From contig NZ_MTSE01000034.1 of the NCBI RefSeq assembly GCF_002154225.1, forward strand, positions 1,433 to 38,151: a stretch of DNA of 36,719 nt, written 5' to 3'. The first letter of the stretch is position 1; every line of letters begins with the position of its first letter. Shown here in pieces: positions 8,801 through 17,924 of this stretch. The position numbers and the translations under genes are program-made. This stretch comes from Hymenobacter crusticola. GTDB lineage: Bacteria; Bacteroidota; Bacteroidia; Cytophagales; Hymenobacteraceae. Below the pieces are notes generated by a model. It was not told the DNA's origin, ran no database searches, and was given only the letters and a program-made list of their open reading frames with translations.

Positions 8801-9489
8801 CGACGTTTACCAACAGTACCAACACCTATCAAACAACCCACAATACCGCTAAGAATGCTGCTGATAGTAATCTAAAGCCGTTGTTGCAACTACAGGATGA
8901 CTACAAGAATGAACTAGTTGAAACCAGTAAGTGGAAGAACGGACGCTTGTTAAGCGCTGCCTATACAGCATTCGGACCAGATCTTACGCAGGGCACCAAG
9001 ATGTACCCAGCTAAATTGTTCTCCCTTTTTCTCGACAGCCCTTCTGCTTCATTTACGCCGATTACGGTCAATGGAAATGGGGTAAGCATAGACAATCGCT
9101 ACTCAAACACGCCGGAGACAACGCTAAAGTATGATCGAGGCAATCTAACGGAAGTATTACCTCGACTTGGAGTAGCTACTTCCTACGTGTGGGGATACAA
9201 CAATACACTGCCAATTGCGAAAGCTGTTGGTGTAGGTTATGCCACCCTAAGCGCCGCTTATAATCGCGTGAGGGGAGACCTGACAACTATGCGCAATCAG
9301 TCTTCCTTAGCGAATAGCTTGCTAAGCACCTATACCTATAAGCCGCTGGTAGGCTTGATCAGCCAAACCGATCCAAGTGGTCGTACCATCTACTACGAGT
9401 ACGATGCGTTGGGCCGCCTTGCGCGCACCGTGGATGATAAGGGGCGCCTACTGCAACAGCAAGAGTATAAGTATGCTCTACAGCCTTAA
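5863..9489 (+). CDS. Secreted YD/RHS-repeat protein without a toxin core
   Basis: 1208 residues with a Sec signal peptide (hydrophobic core LTLLFFFFLILF, cleavage likely after VRA at about 25). The next 100 residues contain GIPEINVPIYTI and GWVGTGWALNAGGVITRSVQ, a pattern seen at the start of many Bacteroidota RHS proteins and similar to SpvB/TcB-like shells. The long middle is beta-rich with Tyr-Asp pairs. The C-terminus has clear YD repeats (TDPSGRTIYYEYDALGRLAR, about 1165-1185) and then simply ends, with no RHS core box and no toxin tip. RHS repeats build a hollow beta shell around a toxin. The gene sits 53 bases before the large RHS gene on the same strand, so it is probably a partner shell or surface component of the same export system. 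That role is inference. Confidence 0.85.
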   Translation: MITFTCRRLTLLFFFFLILFESVRAQQSSALYSQVSIASPTASALGKYADIPVNHHTGIPEINVPIYTIAEGPLTLPIGLSYHAGGIKVQEPAGWVGTGWALNAGGVITRSVQDKPDERGTTNATRGHFSDYGYNSYWTEGGSDVYTASGANAPYDYGFANGQYDGEPDLYFFNFNGYSGKFYFNDDRTPVVVDGQDLKIEYYYPSANQSPGTSASFNIQGFIITVPTGDKYYFGVTDSSAPSEANPSPVETTHSSAEDNLVTDNVYSSYYLAKVVAADGVHAITLTYAREKYCYYTIAMSPIRGNGIVNGAVPVGAYLHEYSLVKNNIDGVRLAQIAFSTGKVTFNSAASARTDLGEYLTGGLLDDYVNTQARALGSIAVSATDFCKQYSFLYSYFKGDTTPLAAGIQVNSAITTDITRLKLDKIQETSCDGTIAMSPWVFAYKTDFLPRRLSFAQDHWGFYNGQNQNNQINTLIPTYYGDINNSIPLFNGANRNPSAPAMTNGVLTSITYPMGGSTTFEYEPNDVWVSYRKYEYQEVFSRCVGSLCGSIQQTFDVPFSGNPYRVTLDYTSNSNSTYPGKAWVSGVSPSLSLTVSKQDRKFHDETVIQPSLGTRSFYMGSDIGVGSSEGAIVTFYENRPRTVEENALAGGLRIRSITTRANASEAGIVTNYTYRDGQGHSTGTLYSRPRYVQVIRNDFLAEFGYKTFTPDPDRSLNGCLNSASSSQLYLASPCGILPMSTTQGNHLGYDQVTVAQSGNGRTDYYYYGDARWTNYNDVCIRNVNPSACDPTIPNVPAVPLRYDFSRGLLKYQRVFDEQGQYLKSMQYTYAYDSSKATTPAYIVKYVAGAMLGSRYERRSYWTKQTQVIETEIAAGQSRQTTTITAYNNPYHRQPTRTTEFLPSGDSLTTRYKYAFELRAPACETIADGMSSYTDRCASCDAVLRTQLAQAPDETWVHKYKVDNWLCRATARKDYIAYRRTTFTNSTNTYQTTHNTAKNAADSNLKPLLQLQDDYKNELVETSKWKNGRLLSAAYTAFGPDLTQGTKMYPAKLFSLFLDSPSASFTPITVNGNGVSIDNRYSNTPETTLKYDRGNLTEVLPRLGVATSYVWGYNNTLPIAKAVGVGYATLSAAYNRVRGDLTTMRNQSSLANSLLSTYTYKPLVGLISQTDPSGRTIYYEYDALGRLARTVDDKGRLLQQQEYKYALQP

Positions 9490-9542
9490 ACGCTGACCAT
9501 ACGCTGTCCTTCACTCTATTTTACTTCTTAGGTTATCTACTT

Positions 9543-12500
9543 ATGCAACACCTTTATCGTTGCCGTCCGTTTCTGTATTGCCTTGTATTTCTGCTCTATG
9601 GCTGTTTAAGCAGTTTGTCCGTTCAAGGCCAAACGAGTGAAGGGTTAGTACCCGACTCTACTGAAATTCGGGTCCTGCGCCAATTTTACTATTCCACAGG
9701 GGGGCCAACTTGGTACGATCATAGAAATTGGTTGGATGGCTCAACCATAGCGAATGCCAGCAAATGGACAGGAGTAAGAGTTCAAGGTGGCGATGTTGTT
9801 GGTTTGTGGCTTGATGTGAATAACCTTAGTGGGTCATTGCCAGCTTCACTAGGCCAACTTACTCAACTTCAGAGTTTAATAATATGGGGAAACCCACTGA
9901 GTGGTCCATTGCCAGCTAGCTTCAGTCAGCTCACTCGTTTACAATACGTAGACCTACATGGTAATTATCTTAACGGTCCATTACCTACTACCGCGCTAAG
10001 CCAGCTTCACCAGCTGAACTATTTAGACTTAGGTGGCAATCAGTTTAGTGGTACGCTTCCATTTGAGCTTGGTCAGCTTACTCAGTTAAAGATGCTGAGT
10101 TTAGCACAGAATCAACTCAGTGGCTCTTTACTGCCTGAGTTAAGCCAGCTTACCAATCTACAACAATTGAACTTATCTAGCAATAAGTTTGAGGGACCGC
10201 TACCAGTAGAGTGGAGTCGGCTCACCCAATTACAGGGTTTAGGCTTAGGCGGCAACAAATTAAGCGGCACATTACCACCAGAGTGGAGCCAATTAACTAA
10301 ACTAGAGGGGTTAGACTTGTCGAACAATAGCCTTGATGGTCAGCTACCTGCTGTATGGGGGCAACTTCGCCAATTGTATGGTTTATCCTTAGCGCATAAT
10401 CAACTCAGTGGTTCCCTTCCGAGTGAGTGGTGCCATTTTCCCTTGTTGTCTTCTTTTGACTTATCCTTTAATAAACTTAGTGGCACACTACCAAGTGAGC
10501 TAAACCAGTTGACCCAACTTTTCTATTTGAATTTGTCTAATAATCAATTTAATGGTTCACTACCAACTGATCTAAGTCAACTCTCCAAATTAGGTTATTT
10601 TATCTTATCAAATAATCAATTTAGCGGACCTCCTCCCATCGGATGGAGAAGCCTTACCCAATTAAGATACTTATATTTATCTAATAATCAACTTAGCGGT
10701 ATATTACCTAGTGAATGGAGCGAACTTTCATCGCTCTCTACATTAGACTTGTCTTCTAATCAGCTTAGTGGATCTCTTCCACCTGAGTGGAACCAATGTA
10801 GCAGTTTACGCAATCTCACGCTATCTTCTAACCACTTCAGTGGTACGCTCCCATCTCAATGGGCTCAAGGTCCGCTTGGCAGGAAGTTGTCCGACTTAAA
10901 CATATCGCATAATGATTTTAGCGGTCAATTGCCTTCAGAATGGGGAAGAAGTGAAAACCTCTATAGTTTAGATCTATCGTATAATCAGTTTAATGGTGTC
11001 GTACCAGTTGAATGGGGAGAAATTGAATACCTGGGTTTTGTATCCCTTGCTCACAACAACTTTAGAGGCTCATTACCAGAGCAGTGGGGAAAAGTTCAAA
11101 ATTTCTATCATATAGACCTAGATTCTAATCAGTTCTCGCAGATACCCTCTTGGCAACAGCAAGAGTATGCCGAAGATCTTCTTTTACGCGTAAGTAATAA
11201 CAAGCTTGATTTTCGTAGTCTGGAACCGAATTTCTCTGGTCCGAACGGCAAACGTCCTTATTACTCCTTTGACTACATACCTCAAGCTCCTCCAAGCGGT
11301 ACAGATACCGTACGCTATTCTGTTGGGGATACCTTACGTCTCACTCGCTCCCTAGGAGGACGCTACACCCATTATCAGTGGGAACATCAGCAAGCAGGGC
11401 AATGGGTAGAAATCGCTGGAGCAAATGATTCACTATTAATATTTTCGTTCGCTACTACGAGTGATTCAGGCCGCTATCGTGTACGTGGCACTAACGACTG
11501 GGCCACGGACTTGACGTTGTATAGCAAAATGCTCTACGCTCAAGTCAGCACGAGTTGCCCTACTCTAACAGCCTCACGCCCATCCACAATCCAAATCGGA
11601 GATGCTGTGAGCTTACAAGCTTATGCTCAGCCTATCGGCACCGCCGTGCAGTGGCGCGACGCAGCCGGTACGCTGCTGGCAACAACGACACGGCTCACCG
11701 TGCAGCCCACGCAAACGACGACGTACACCGTCACGCCTGCAGAAGCTGCTAGTTGCCCAGACGTCCAGGCCACGGTAACTGTGACCGTAGTGCCCGCCCC
11801 TCCATTAGCTAACCCGCCGACTGCGGCCTGTTCCCCTAACTTACTAGGCACAGAACCTGCCGCCGACTCATCAGTACCTTTAGTGAATTATGTGCGCACC
11901 TACACGGCGCAGGTAGCGTTGCCAGCGACGACGGATATAACCACCCAAGCCAAAAAAGCAGTGGCGGTGCAGACGCAGTACTTGGATGGATTAGGTCGAC
12001 CCGTGCAAACCGTACAACATCAGGCCGGCATCATGCGCCCAGACAGTACGACGCCAGATTTAGTGCAACCAATGGCCTATGATGCATTAGGGCGCCAACC
12101 CAAGCAGTACCTGCCTTACGCCATCGCTACCACTACGGCGAATTACGGCTACCATGCGAACGCCTTATGGGAGCAGTATCACTTCTACACGGATACGCCC
12201 TATGGGCCCAGTCCGATCAACGACAACGTAGCCCTAACGGGCGTAGCCTATAGCGAGCAGCAGTTCGAAGCTTCCCCACGGAATAGGGTGATAGCTCAAG
12301 CGGCCCCAGGAGAAACGTGGCGTTTGCTACCTACCGAAGATAAGGCCAACCACACCGTGCGCGTGCAGGAACGTCCCCATACTAAGTGGGATGGGGTGCT
12401 TCGGTTCACTATTGATTACACGGGTGATTATGGTAAAATTGAGCACGTGCCGGATTATGCTGAAGGTGCGCTGTGGCTGAAGGAGATTACCGACGAGAAT

Positions 12501-15500
12501 GGCCATCACGTGCGCGAGTTCACCGACAAGCAAGGACTACTCCTGTGTAAGCAGGTGGAGGATAGTACGGGCTCTTGGTTGCAAACCTACTACGTCTACG
12601 ATGACTTCAACCATTTGCGGGCAGTATTGCCACCCAAGGCCATTGCGCAGGCTACTGCTCTGGGAGCCAACTATCAAATGGGCCCCAATGAGGAGCCCTT
12701 GCTGTTCCGCTACCGCTATGACGGCAAAGGCCGCGTGATCGGCAAGAAAGTACCTGGCCAGGACGGCGAGATGCAGTTCGTCTACGACCAGCTCGACCGC
12801 GTCATCATGACCCAAGATGCGCGGCAGCGCGCCATGCCATCTCCACAACTGAGCTGGAATAAGTACGATCAGTTGGGACGTATAATTATGACGGGAATCG
12901 CTGATTGTTCGGACACATTTGCCTGGCTACAAAGCGAAGAAGACCGCGCTGCTCAGAACAATTTGTTGCAGCAATTTGAGTTGCACCGGCCGGATCAGCC
13001 AACAACGCATCACTACACCATTAGCCAAACGTACCCAAATCTGAACGACACATGGCGGTTTCCCAACGCACGTATTCTTACAGTCTCCTACTACGACGAT
13101 TATGACTTTGATCGAAATGGTGGCCGGGACAGCAACTATGATGCGCGCTACCAAGATCAGTTTTCTACAACTTCAACTCTGGACAAACCGGCCGTGGATC
13201 TGCGGACCAAAGGCCTGGTAACGCGCACCAAGACCCGGGTACTTGAAGTAGACGAGAATGATCCTAATGCATGGCTGACCACTACTTTCTTCTATAACGA
13301 GAGAAGCCAACCTATTCAGATTCAAAGCACGAATGTTCTTGGCGGCACGGATGTGGTGACCTCCCAGGTTGACTTCTTAGGCAGAGAAGTTAAGAGCTAC
13401 AGCGTACACACAGGCCCCAACCACGAGCCCATAACCATTGCTGAACTATCCAATTATGATCATGCTGGACGATTGATCACTACCCAGCAGCAGTTAGGTT
13501 CAGAAGAGAATGCTACAACAATAGCAAGCTACAGATACAACGCATTAGGTCAACTGATCAACAAAACATTGAGTCCTGACCAGGCAATCACTAAACAGTC
13601 CGTGGATTACACGTATACCGTACGTGGGTGGTTGAAAGGCATTAATGAAGATTTAGTCACCGGAGCTACTCCGGCATCCACTTCCACTGATCTATGGGGA
13701 ATGCAACTCAGCTATGAGTGTGGTTTCCGAATGCCTGAATACAATGGCAACGTCAGCGGGCAGAAGTGGCGAAGCCGTAACGATGGAGTAGCCCGCGCTT
13801 ATGGGTACCTCTACGATGGGGCTAGCCGCCTAAAACAGGCAGATTATGTAGCACAAACGCAAGCGGGAACATGGAGTGCCGAACAGCAACGCTATGGATT
13901 GTTGGGAATCAACTATGATAAGAATGGTAACATTCGCTCCCTACAACGGCGGGGACTACTTGCCCAATCTACTCACCTCACGCCTAAACAATATGGTCTT
14001 GTAGACGACCTCGCGTATAGTTACGCCTATAACAATCGTCTGCAAGCCGTTGAGGATCGAGTACTCAACAACGCTATAGCTCAACCAACAGGCAGCGCAG
14101 CGGCTTTGACGTCATTAGCGGGAGATTTTCAGGAGAAAATGCGTACTGCGCCAGGACAAGCACCCACAATCGAGTACAATTATGACGCTAATGGTAATCT
14201 GAAAGCCGACAAGAACAAGGGCATTACTTCTATCACGTACAACCATTTAGATCTACCTACCCAAGTTAACTTCTCCGCGCAAGATTTCATCGAGTATCGA
14301 TATACGGCTAGTGGGGAAAAGGTGGCCAAGCTTATCCACCAAGCGGGGCAAGTGCAGCAAATCGACTACGTAGGTCCTTATCAGTATGAAGGGGACTCCT
14401 TGCGGTTCTTTAACCATCCAGAAGGTCGGGTTTTACGCTTTGTGTCTCCTAGTAGTGCGCAAGTGCGGTACGTACGGGAGTACACGATCAAGGATCATCT
14501 AGGTAGTTTGCGAATTGCTTACCGTCCTGGTGACCCAGCAACTTACTGGGCCAGCATGGAGCCGAGTCGCGCAGAGCTAGAAGAAGCGCAATTTGATCAA
14601 GCAAGTATCGCAACGACGCGCTTTGCTGCGGGTAGCGCGGCCCGCACTGCAACGGTAGAAGGGAGTTACGTTGCGAAGCTTAATGCAGCCGCAGGCAAGC
14701 CTATTGGGCCACTGCTTCTGCTTCCCGTACATAAAGGTGACGTTGTCGATGTGCTGGCGCCTGGTTACGCGCCGCATCCGGTGCCCAATGGCTCTTCCTT
14801 CAGCTTCTCATTGCTGAGCTTTGTTACCACGTTGTTACAACAGCCTATGGTTCCACCAGGAGGAGAGACAACGAAAAAAGGGCGTTCACTTCCATTCTTG
14901 GGACTAGGCCTAGGATTGGTGCCTAGCCTAGTACAAACTGGACAAGTGCCAAAGGGCTACGTACGGGCACTCATTTTTGATCAGGATTCAGCTTTAGTAG
15001 ACTCCTACACACAACCGCTGACAGCCGCAGCGCTCAGCGGCTATGAAGAATTGCGGCTCCATGTGCAGGCTCCACAAGATGGCTATATGCAAGTGTACGT
15101 AGGAAATGAAAGCGCTTTGGACGTTCTCTTTGACGACGTACAAGTAGACTACAAGCCAGGGCTCTTAGTACAAGAAAACCAGTATGACCCTTGGGGCCTC
15201 GCTCTCAATGGAATCAATCGAGACGGAGGTTTGCCGATTAATAAGCACCAGTATATTGGCCAAGAAAAGCAGGAAGACTTGAATCTTAATTGGACGCAAA
15301 CGGACTTCCGGATGTATGATCCCCAATTAGGAAGGTTTCATCAAGTTGACCCACTAGCAGACATTATTTCGGCTATCAGTCCTTATCAGTATGCTTTTAA
15401 CAATCCTACTCTTTTCTCTGATCCATCAGGATTGTTAGGAGAAGTAGAAGGCATCGGGGCCCCAAGCAACTTTGATGATGAAAGGAAAATGGGGTCAAAG

Positions 15501-16235
15501 AAAGCAGGCAATGTGCGGAAGACAAATGGAGCAGCACGGCCAGCACACGCTTCTAGATCTAACAATACAGCACAAGCAGATGCAACCAGGGTTCTGAACC
15601 TTAATGTAGGCGTCACGAATTCAAGCTACCATAGAAAAGCCGATGTTGCTGGTCGCGCCGCTGGTAGCACATCGAACTTACAGAGCACTATGATTCCTGC
15701 TGCTATTGCAGTTCCCATAGAAACCTTCGGAACAATAACTTTAGAGGAATTACTCTCCAGAGCTGCGGCTATGACCATGCGATATGGTCCGTTCGTATTG
15801 CTAACGTTAGAAGGAGATACTGACCATCTCCATGGTTCATCAGCCGTAAAGCCTGTTACAATAGCTGATATGACAACCAATGACAATCAAGAATATAAGA
15901 TTGCTTTGGGAGTAGACGATGATCTTGCGAACTTTAGCATGAAGATGAACTTCATACCTTATATGAACAACTGGGCTGAAGCATCTGAGAGTAGAGAGGC
16001 TATAAAGAAGAAAATTATAGCAATTGGAATGCTAAAGAACACATCTTTTCACTTTAATTTACATACTAACAAAGGTAGGTTTGACGACCTTATAAATATA
16101 AATTCAAACAAAAATGCCACAACTAGAATGGAATATTTTCTTGTAAGAGACTATTTTCCTCACAAAACAACATTTTACAGGAAGTCTGGAACAATATATA
16201 AGAAGGAAATTCCAAACTATAAAGCACAGGAATAG
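9543..16235 (+). CDS. LRR-Ig-DUF6443-RHS polymorphic toxin
   Basis: 2230 residues, exported. Order of parts: signal peptide (about 1-30, ending VQGQ); bacterial LRR cap (GGPTWYDHRNWL, about 49-60); about 20 leucine-rich repeats of 24 residues (about 84-560) with the plant-type consensus LxLxxNxLSGxLP; an Ig-like segment (about 675-755); DUF6443 (YLDGLGRPVQTVQHQ, about 812-826); many YD repeats; an RHS core ending FSDPSGL near residue 1961; then a variable tip of about 270 residues. The core region is where RHS proteins self-cleave to release the tip. The tip has no motif that I recognise and becomes AT-rich from about 15860, as expected for a swapped toxin module. A small gene follows after 4 bases and is the likely immunity gene. 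The LRRs probably bind a target surface; this is inference. Confidence 0.9.
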   Translation: MQHLYRCRPFLYCLVFLLYGCLSSLSVQGQTSEGLVPDSTEIRVLRQFYYSTGGPTWYDHRNWLDGSTIANASKWTGVRVQGGDVVGLWLDVNNLSGSLPASLGQLTQLQSLIIWGNPLSGPLPASFSQLTRLQYVDLHGNYLNGPLPTTALSQLHQLNYLDLGGNQFSGTLPFELGQLTQLKMLSLAQNQLSGSLLPELSQLTNLQQLNLSSNKFEGPLPVEWSRLTQLQGLGLGGNKLSGTLPPEWSQLTKLEGLDLSNNSLDGQLPAVWGQLRQLYGLSLAHNQLSGSLPSEWCHFPLLSSFDLSFNKLSGTLPSELNQLTQLFYLNLSNNQFNGSLPTDLSQLSKLGYFILSNNQFSGPPPIGWRSLTQLRYLYLSNNQLSGILPSEWSELSSLSTLDLSSNQLSGSLPPEWNQCSSLRNLTLSSNHFSGTLPSQWAQGPLGRKLSDLNISHNDFSGQLPSEWGRSENLYSLDLSYNQFNGVVPVEWGEIEYLGFVSLAHNNFRGSLPEQWGKVQNFYHIDLDSNQFSQIPSWQQQEYAEDLLLRVSNNKLDFRSLEPNFSGPNGKRPYYSFDYIPQAPPSGTDTVRYSVGDTLRLTRSLGGRYTHYQWEHQQAGQWVEIAGANDSLLIFSFATTSDSGRYRVRGTNDWATDLTLYSKMLYAQVSTSCPTLTASRPSTIQIGDAVSLQAYAQPIGTAVQWRDAAGTLLATTTRLTVQPTQTTTYTVTPAEAASCPDVQATVTVTVVPAPPLANPPTAACSPNLLGTEPAADSSVPLVNYVRTYTAQVALPATTDITTQAKKAVAVQTQYLDGLGRPVQTVQHQAGIMRPDSTTPDLVQPMAYDALGRQPKQYLPYAIATTTANYGYHANALWEQYHFYTDTPYGPSPINDNVALTGVAYSEQQFEASPRNRVIAQAAPGETWRLLPTEDKANHTVRVQERPHTKWDGVLRFTIDYTGDYGKIEHVPDYAEGALWLKEITDENGHHVREFTDKQGLLLCKQVEDSTGSWLQTYYVYDDFNHLRAVLPPKAIAQATALGANYQMGPNEEPLLFRYRYDGKGRVIGKKVPGQDGEMQFVYDQLDRVIMTQDARQRAMPSPQLSWNKYDQLGRIIMTGIADCSDTFAWLQSEEDRAAQNNLLQQFELHRPDQPTTHHYTISQTYPNLNDTWRFPNARILTVSYYDDYDFDRNGGRDSNYDARYQDQFSTTSTLDKPAVDLRTKGLVTRTKTRVLEVDENDPNAWLTTTFFYNERSQPIQIQSTNVLGGTDVVTSQVDFLGREVKSYSVHTGPNHEPITIAELSNYDHAGRLITTQQQLGSEENATTIASYRYNALGQLINKTLSPDQAITKQSVDYTYTVRGWLKGINEDLVTGATPASTSTDLWGMQLSYECGFRMPEYNGNVSGQKWRSRNDGVARAYGYLYDGASRLKQADYVAQTQAGTWSAEQQRYGLLGINYDKNGNIRSLQRRGLLAQSTHLTPKQYGLVDDLAYSYAYNNRLQAVEDRVLNNAIAQPTGSAAALTSLAGDFQEKMRTAPGQAPTIEYNYDANGNLKADKNKGITSITYNHLDLPTQVNFSAQDFIEYRYTASGEKVAKLIHQAGQVQQIDYVGPYQYEGDSLRFFNHPEGRVLRFVSPSSAQVRYVREYTIKDHLGSLRIAYRPGDPATYWASMEPSRAELEEAQFDQASIATTRFAAGSAARTATVEGSYVAKLNAAAGKPIGPLLLLPVHKGDVVDVLAPGYAPHPVPNGSSFSFSLLSFVTTLLQQPMVPPGGETTKKGRSLPFLGLGLGLVPSLVQTGQVPKGYVRALIFDQDSALVDSYTQPLTAAALSGYEELRLHVQAPQDGYMQVYVGNESALDVLFDDVQVDYKPGLLVQENQYDPWGLALNGINRDGGLPINKHQYIGQEKQEDLNLNWTQTDFRMYDPQLGRFHQVDPLADIISAISPYQYAFNNPTLFSDPSGLLGEVEGIGAPSNFDDERKMGSKKAGNVRKTNGAARPAHASRSNNTAQADATRVLNLNVGVTNSSYHRKADVAGRAAGSTSNLQSTMIPAAIAVPIETFGTITLEELLSRAAAMTMRYGPFVLLTLEGDTDHLHGSSAVKPVTIADMTTNDNQEYKIALGVDDDLANFSMKMNFIPYMNNWAEASESREAIKKKIIAIGMLKNTSFHFNLHTNKGRFDDLININSNKNATTRMEYFLVRDYFPHKTTFYRKSGTIYKKEIPNYKAQE

Positions 16236-16239
16236 TCTC

Positions 16240-16608
16240 ATGAAAAAAATAGGCTTTACAGGGCACTTTAATGTAATAGATTTCTCTTTTTCACATAAGA
16301 TTTTACTTATTAGAAACACAGAGATAGTAAACGAAGGGCCTTTTAACACGGATCTGTTGTTCCAGTCTACCTATTATCTAGAAATACCCACGAGATTTAA
16401 TGGCATTACTATAGAACGAGGTACTCTGCAAGATTGCGATTATTTAAAAAGCAAATGCACTTCAGACTCTATTATCAATATTGATCCTGCACGTATATAT
16501 ATTCTTCATTCAGAAGAAAAAAAATATTATATAGGTGCTTGGAAATTACAAATTATTACAAATACCTACGATGCTGGGGAGACTAGTATTGGTTTAAAGA
16601 GAATTTAA
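16240..16608 (+). CDS. Putative immunity protein for the RHS toxin tip
   Basis: 122 residues, no signal peptide, alternating hydrophobic pattern that suggests mostly beta strands. It begins 4 bases after the stop of the RHS toxin gene and shares the low GC content of the toxin tip. In polymorphic toxin systems the gene directly behind the toxin encodes a cytoplasmic protein that blocks the tip. I do not recognise the family. A strong hairpin 30 bases downstream closes the operon. Function is assigned from position only. Confidence 0.65.
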   Translation: MKKIGFTGHFNVIDFSFSHKILLIRNTEIVNEGPFNTDLLFQSTYYLEIPTRFNGITIERGTLQDCDYLKSKCTSDSIINIDPARIYILHSEEKKYYIGAWKLQIITNTYDAGETSIGLKRI

Positions 16609-16639
16609 TAGCACTCGATCACATACTCGTTTCTGTGTT

Positions 16640-16686
16640 ATACAAGTTTAATTTTATTACGATTAGTAACAAAATTAAACTTGTAT
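16640..16686. terminator. Strong hairpin terminator after the RHS operon
   Basis: Perfect 16-base arms (16640-16655 and 16671-16686; arm contains ACAAGTTTAATTTT), and the loop can pair further (TTAC 16657-16660 with GTAA 16666-16669). The stem is AT-rich with a run of T on one strand and A on the other, so it can serve both directions. Confidence 0.7.
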
Positions 16687-16863
16687 TCGCATGTATGCTT
16701 GTTCAAAAATCAAAATAACGACACAATTTTATTGTTTAAGTTGTCCGTCAAAAGGCATGTAATCAAACACAGTAAATAATATACATCTATATTATTAATT
16801 TAATTATTTTTTAAATAATTACACCATCATCCATGCTCTTTAAGAGTATCTTGTCCTCTACAG

Positions 16864-17415
16864 ATGATTTTGCAAAAAATAACTGATTCAATCTTTACCA
16901 TTGAAGATTTTTTGATTAAATCAGAATGCATAAATTTTATGGTGTTAAGCGAAAGAAATGGTTACGAACCGGCCAAAGTCAATACTCATAGTGGGGCTAA
17001 GTTATTAACCCATATCCGCAACAATAATCGCTCCTTCTACAAGAATAAAGATGTAGCTCAGAGCTTGTGGCAAAAGGCACGTTCTTTCATTCCTACACAA
17101 ATTGGTAACAGACAAGCTATTGGCTTGAATGAATTATTTCGCTTTTATCGTTATCAACAAGGCCATCGATTTAACAGACATTTCGATGAGAGTTATATTC
17201 GCAACGATACTGAAGCTAGCTGTATGACTTTTATGATTTACTTAAATGATAATTTTCAAGGTGGCGAAACTATTTTTGATAATATTAGTATTCGTCCTAA
17301 ACAAGGCATGGCATTGCTGTTCTCGCATAATCTTTACCATGCAGGTAGTGAGGTAAACAAAGGCGTTAAATACGTTTTAAGAACTGACGTAATGTACCGT
17401 GTGCAAGGAGAATAG
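16864..17415 (+). CDS. 2-oxoglutarate/Fe(II)-dependent dioxygenase, prolyl-hydroxylase type
   Basis: 183 residues. The iron ligands are visible as H106-x-D108 (HFDES) and H159 (NLYHAG), and R173 (VLRTD) is placed to bind the 2-oxoglutarate carboxylate. The core pattern FRFYRYQQGHRFNRHFDESY and YLNDNFQGGETIF is that of P4Hc/PKHD-like enzymes, which hydroxylate a protein or small-molecule substrate using O2 and 2-oxoglutarate. Length is normal for the short bacterial members. It stands alone: the RHS terminator is upstream and 500 bases of non-coding sequence follow. The substrate cannot be told. It is AT-rich like the toxin tip, which may mean joint transfer. Confidence 0.85.
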   Translation: MILQKITDSIFTIEDFLIKSECINFMVLSERNGYEPAKVNTHSGAKLLTHIRNNNRSFYKNKDVAQSLWQKARSFIPTQIGNRQAIGLNELFRFYRYQQGHRFNRHFDESYIRNDTEASCMTFMIYLNDNFQGGETIFDNISIRPKQGMALLFSHNLYHAGSEVNKGVKYVLRTDVMYRVQGE

Positions 17416-17924
17416 TGTCAATTATAAGTAGGTGATATTTATATAAATTGCATAATTTAATTTACCATTATTCGTAATAAATTAATAATTTTGATAATTA
17501 CAAGTTCTTTTAGTTTTATTCAAATAAAGTAGGTGGTATATCTAAGTGTAAAACTTTACAACCGGTTTGATAATTATTTGGCAAATTCTACAACAGCCAC
17601 TGTCTTTTTCAACAATATGTTGACCGTTTTTGCCTGATTCACTAGTTTAGTCGACCTCCTTATAATGAACAACTCACCGTACTAAAAACAGGGCTGTATA
17701 GGTAGATAAATGAGATTAAAAAGAGTTTATAAAACTTATTCAGTAATCAACGTTCAGATTATCTCACTTGTAAATGAATATTGCATACTACTTTTTCCTA
17801 TGTTGAACAGGATGCTATTATCCACAAAATAGCATAACTGGTGATTGAGAGTGACAAGAGTACAATGACTTTAATAAGATTATATGTATGCCGCGCAGCA
17901 GTTAAAATCACTAATTATATATTT
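17416..17924. other. Non-coding stretch with one transposon-end-like sequence
   Basis: AT-rich, no credible gene. TTCTACAACAGCCAC at 17586-17600 matches the terminal repeat found at 27773, 28222 and 28357 with one mismatch. About 70 bases around 17707-17760 resemble 28424-28480 at roughly 70 percent identity by eye. Confidence 0.5.
17586..17600 (-). repeat. Single copy of a transposon-end-like sequence
   Basis: TTCTACAACAGCCAC, one mismatch from the 15-base ends of the element at 27773-28371. GGCTGTTGCA-type ends are common in IS5-like insertion sequences. No partner end is seen nearby, so this is a solo end or remnant. Confidence 0.4.

Noticed and set aside
9780..11200. Tandem DNA repeats of 72 bases that could suggest a CRISPR or minisatellite
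   Set aside because: They are the coding units of the leucine-rich repeats, diverged at the DNA level and in one open frame.
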